Positions 62,160 through 64,000 of a stretch of 64,000 nucleotides of DNA are shown here, in pieces (within the stretch, counting starts at the first letter, position 1; each line of letters begins with the position of its first letter). The notes under the pieces were generated by a model. That model saw nothing but the letters and a program-made list of their open reading frames with translations, ran no database searches and was not told the DNA's origin. The stretch spans positions 1-64,000 of the forward strand of contig CAILKP010000049.1 of assembly GCA_903834785.1 (NCBI GenBank), written 5' to 3'. The position numbers and the translations under genes are program-made. Origin of the DNA: an uncultured bacterium (lineage in GTDB: Bacteria > Planctomycetota > Phycisphaerae > Phycisphaerales > UBA1924).

Positions 62160-64000
62160 TCGCCGGTTCGAATCGCCAGTTGCCCCATCACCTGCCCCGC
62201 CAGCGCCGCACCGCTCAGCACGGCCTTCTCCACGCGTGACGGTCCCTGCCCGCACCAGTCGCCGCACACCCCAAGCAGCGACTGGGCATCCAGCACGCAC
62301 GGTGCATCCAGCGGCGTCTCCACCGCGGCATACCGCCAGCGGTGCGCCGCCACAAAGCTCGGCTCCGGCAGCGATGACTCGGCCATCATCCCCGGCGACT
62401 GCCGGCCAAGTGCCGCCGCGGCATGCCGGCTGAACGCCGCCAGCATCTCCGCCGCAGCCCGGTCGGGCGTCAGTTCCACATTCGCCTGCGACCACGCGTG
62501 CGAGGCGTGCAGCACCCAGCGTTCGCGCACCCCAGCCCGCCCGCCATCCGCCCCTTCGCCCGGCCCGCCACCAATTGCCGCCGCCGGTCGATCGTTCACC
62601 CCCGGCCGTCCGGGCTTGGAGTTCTCCAGTGCCACCCACGACAGCACCGCATCGTTCCGCACAAATGCAGCGTCAAACGGCAGCGACAGCGGCCGGTCAA
62701 AGGCAACCATCGTCGCCCACGTCGGCAGCATCCGCACCGGCGCAATCGTTTCGAGTACGCCCGCCGCAACCGGCATCGTCCCCAGCACCTTGCGGATGTT
62801 CTCCGGCGGTGTGGCCAGCACCAGCACATCAAAGCTCGCCGGCACCTGCTGCGTGGTGCCATCCTCGCCTGCAACCAGCAGCGTCCACTGGCCCTGGCTG
62901 AACTCCGCCCCCGCAATCTCCGTCTTGTACCGCGCCGTCACGCCCGCCCGCGCGGCTGTTGAGCCCAGATGCACGCACACCGCGTTCATCCCCGGCCGGC
63001 CCACAAAGCGTGAGAAGCCCGTCGCCGCCGAGTCGTGCTGTCCATCGCCGGAGCTCGCATCATGCGGCGTCGGCGGCTGGCCCGGCCGCAGATCCACCAG
63101 CCGCGGCGTCCACCGGCTGATGATCCCGTCGTGCAGCCAGCTGTCAGCCAGCCGCCGCAGCAGCGGCGAGCGCGCCGTAAAGAACTGCGCGCCGTGGTCA
63201 AACTGATCGCCCCCCGTCATCCGCGTGCTCGTCCGTCCGCCCGGCCCGCGTCCCTTGTCAAGCAGTGTCACGCTCAGCCCGTGGTCCGCCAGCGTGCGGG
63301 CGCACAGCAGCCCCGCGATGCCGGCCCCAACCACCGCAATCCGCGGCGTCGAGCGTCCGCCCTCGGCCCTCGGCACGGCAAACGCCGACCGCGAGATCCG
63401 GCTGTTGTACCGCCCCACATCCAGCCGCATGCTGTGCTCGGCCGTCGTCCGCGGCCTAACCGATCCCAGCACCGGTACCTCTGGTGAAAACGGCCGATCA
63501 AACAGCCCCAGGCACCACAGGATCCCGCCGTAACTCGCCGGGTCGCGACCGTCGAGCGCGTAGCGGTGGTTCAGGTCAATCAGCAGCTCCAGCGTGCGGG
63601 CCGCATGCGGCGTCCAGCCCAGCAGCGCCTTGCCCCATGTCATCCGCACGTTGTTGTGCAGCTCGCCGTGGATCAGCAGGCTCCGCTGGGCCGCGTTCCA
63701 CAGGTCGTCGGCCGTCTCGGCCCGCGCCAGCATCTCCCAGCTGTACAGCGCGGGGCGCCGGTCAACCTCATGGGCCCGCAGCGTCTGAAGTGCCCACGTC
63801 GGGATCGAATCCGTCGTGCCATGATCGGGCCGATACCGGCACCACGTGTACGCCACCTCACGCCAGATCAGCAGCTCATCAAGGAACTTCTCCGCCCCCG
63901 CACTGCCCGCCGCCGCGGCCTGCCGGGCCACCAGCATCGGGCTGATCATCCCGTAATGCAGATACGCGCTCATCCGCGACACGCCGTCACGCAGCGGGTC
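62144..64000 (-). CDS. Photolyase C-terminal part fused to a renalase-like oxidoreductase (partial)
   Basis: The 5' end lies beyond the window; the reading frame is open through position 64000 (DPLRDGVSRMSAYLHYGMISP). Residues up to about 190 (counted from 63982) are a cryptochrome/photolyase FAD-binding domain: SRMSAYLHYGMISP, KFLDELLIWREVAYTWCRY, LWNAAQRSLLIHGELHNNVRMTWGKALLGW, DLNHRYALDGRDPASYGGILWCLGLFDRPF. The rest is a renalase-like FAD/NAD(P) oxidoreductase: Rossmann start VVGAGIAGLLCARTL, LLDKGRGPGGRTSTR, DHGAQFFTAR and the C-terminal CGDWCGQGPSRVEKAVLSGAALAGQV. Two flavin-binding modules in one chain are notable; DNA repair plus an unknown redox role is inferred. Confidence 0.85.
   Translation of the reverse strand, partial: DPLRDGVSRMSAYLHYGMISPMLVARQAAAAGSAGAEKFLDELLIWREVAYTWCRYRPDHGTTDSIPTWALQTLRAHEVDRRPALYSWEMLARAETADDLWNAAQRSLLIHGELHNNVRMTWGKALLGWTPHAARTLELLIDLNHRYALDGRDPASYGGILWCLGLFDRPFSPEVPVLGSVRPRTTAEHSMRLDVGRYNSRISRSAFAVPRAEGGRSTPRIAVVGAGIAGLLCARTLADHGLSVTLLDKGRGPGGRTSTRMTGGDQFDHGAQFFTARSPLLRRLADSWLHDGIISRWTPRLVDLRPGQPPTPHDASSGDGQHDSAATGFSRFVGRPGMNAVCVHLGSTAARAGVTARYKTEIAGAEFSQGQWTLLVAGEDGTTQQVPASFDVLVLATPPENIRKVLGTMPVAAGVLETIAPVRMLPTWATMVAFDRPLSLPFDAAFVRNDAVLSWVALENSKPGRPGVNDRPAAAIGGGPGEGADGGRAGVRERWVLHASHAWSQANVELTPDRAAAEMLAAFSRHAAAALGRQSPGMMAESSLPEPSFVAAHRWRYAAVETPLDAPCVLDAQSLLGVCGDWCGQGPSRVEKAVLSGAALAGQVMGQLAIRTGDQALG

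Overview
The window is a GC-rich bacterial chromosome segment, most likely from a planctomycete of the class Phycisphaerae. This is inferred from a secreted protein ending in a PTPGA-type sorting tail (56620-57234), scattered orphan pseudopilin genes, Ala/Lys/Pro-rich extensions on housekeeping enzymes, a membrane protein ending in a CGYD...CPECG zinc ribbon, and a MoxR-VWA operon with very large unknown members. It carries no insertion sequence, prophage, CRISPR array or rRNA operon. One tRNA gene (Gln, CTG) is present. The last gene runs off the right edge.

Layout. 1-3200: a cysteine-rich ArsR regulator with a clear promoter/operator, a DUF4239-like membrane protein and an aldehyde dehydrogenase with a histone-H1-like tail. 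3400-5400: a less GC-rich insert with a pentapeptide-repeat-like protein and an unknown protein. 5580-21850: mostly housekeeping. It holds a DUF2339 membrane protein, YbaB, ribosomal proteins L13-S9, an orphan antitoxin-like gene, TadA, an atypical pyruvate kinase, MutY with a NifU-N-like protein, a c-di-AMP cyclase (CdaA) with its YbbR partner, PurM, MetK and RibD.

21900-34450: a lipoprotein, a GlmU-like transferase, and a tightly coupled minus-strand operon: MoxR, DUF58, a membrane-anchored protein, two VWA proteins, an unknown membrane protein and a 1506-residue secreted/anchored protein. This resembles a Bat (aerotolerance) locus but with an unfamiliar giant component, and is the best candidate for an undescribed system.

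34700-44400: a stress-flavoured block. It contains a group III truncated haemoglobin with an operator-like palindrome, two YW-N-SRPY proteins (one with a glycine zipper), a PRC-barrel protein, a histidine kinase/LuxR regulator pair, small membrane proteins DUF3309 and DUF3185, a short asparaginase-like protein, two short-chain dehydrogenases and an ArsR regulator. 44450-47020: three pseudopilin genes with two small membrane proteins.

47500-56200: GuaA, a Trm112-like protein overlapping an RMD1/DUF155 protein, a TSNG-repeat DUF4097 lipoprotein, another lipoprotein, a secreted alpha/alpha-toroid protein, a cysteine-desulfurase-like enzyme, a Pro-rich protein and tRNA-Gln. 56380-57322: an isolated PTPGA-tailed secreted protein with its own promoter and terminator. 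57748-64000: an operon of a 4-fold-beta-flower-like protein, a winged-helix regulator and a PDZ/hydrolase/beta-propeller fusion, then a zinc-ribbon membrane protein and a photolyase fused to a renalase-like oxidoreductase.
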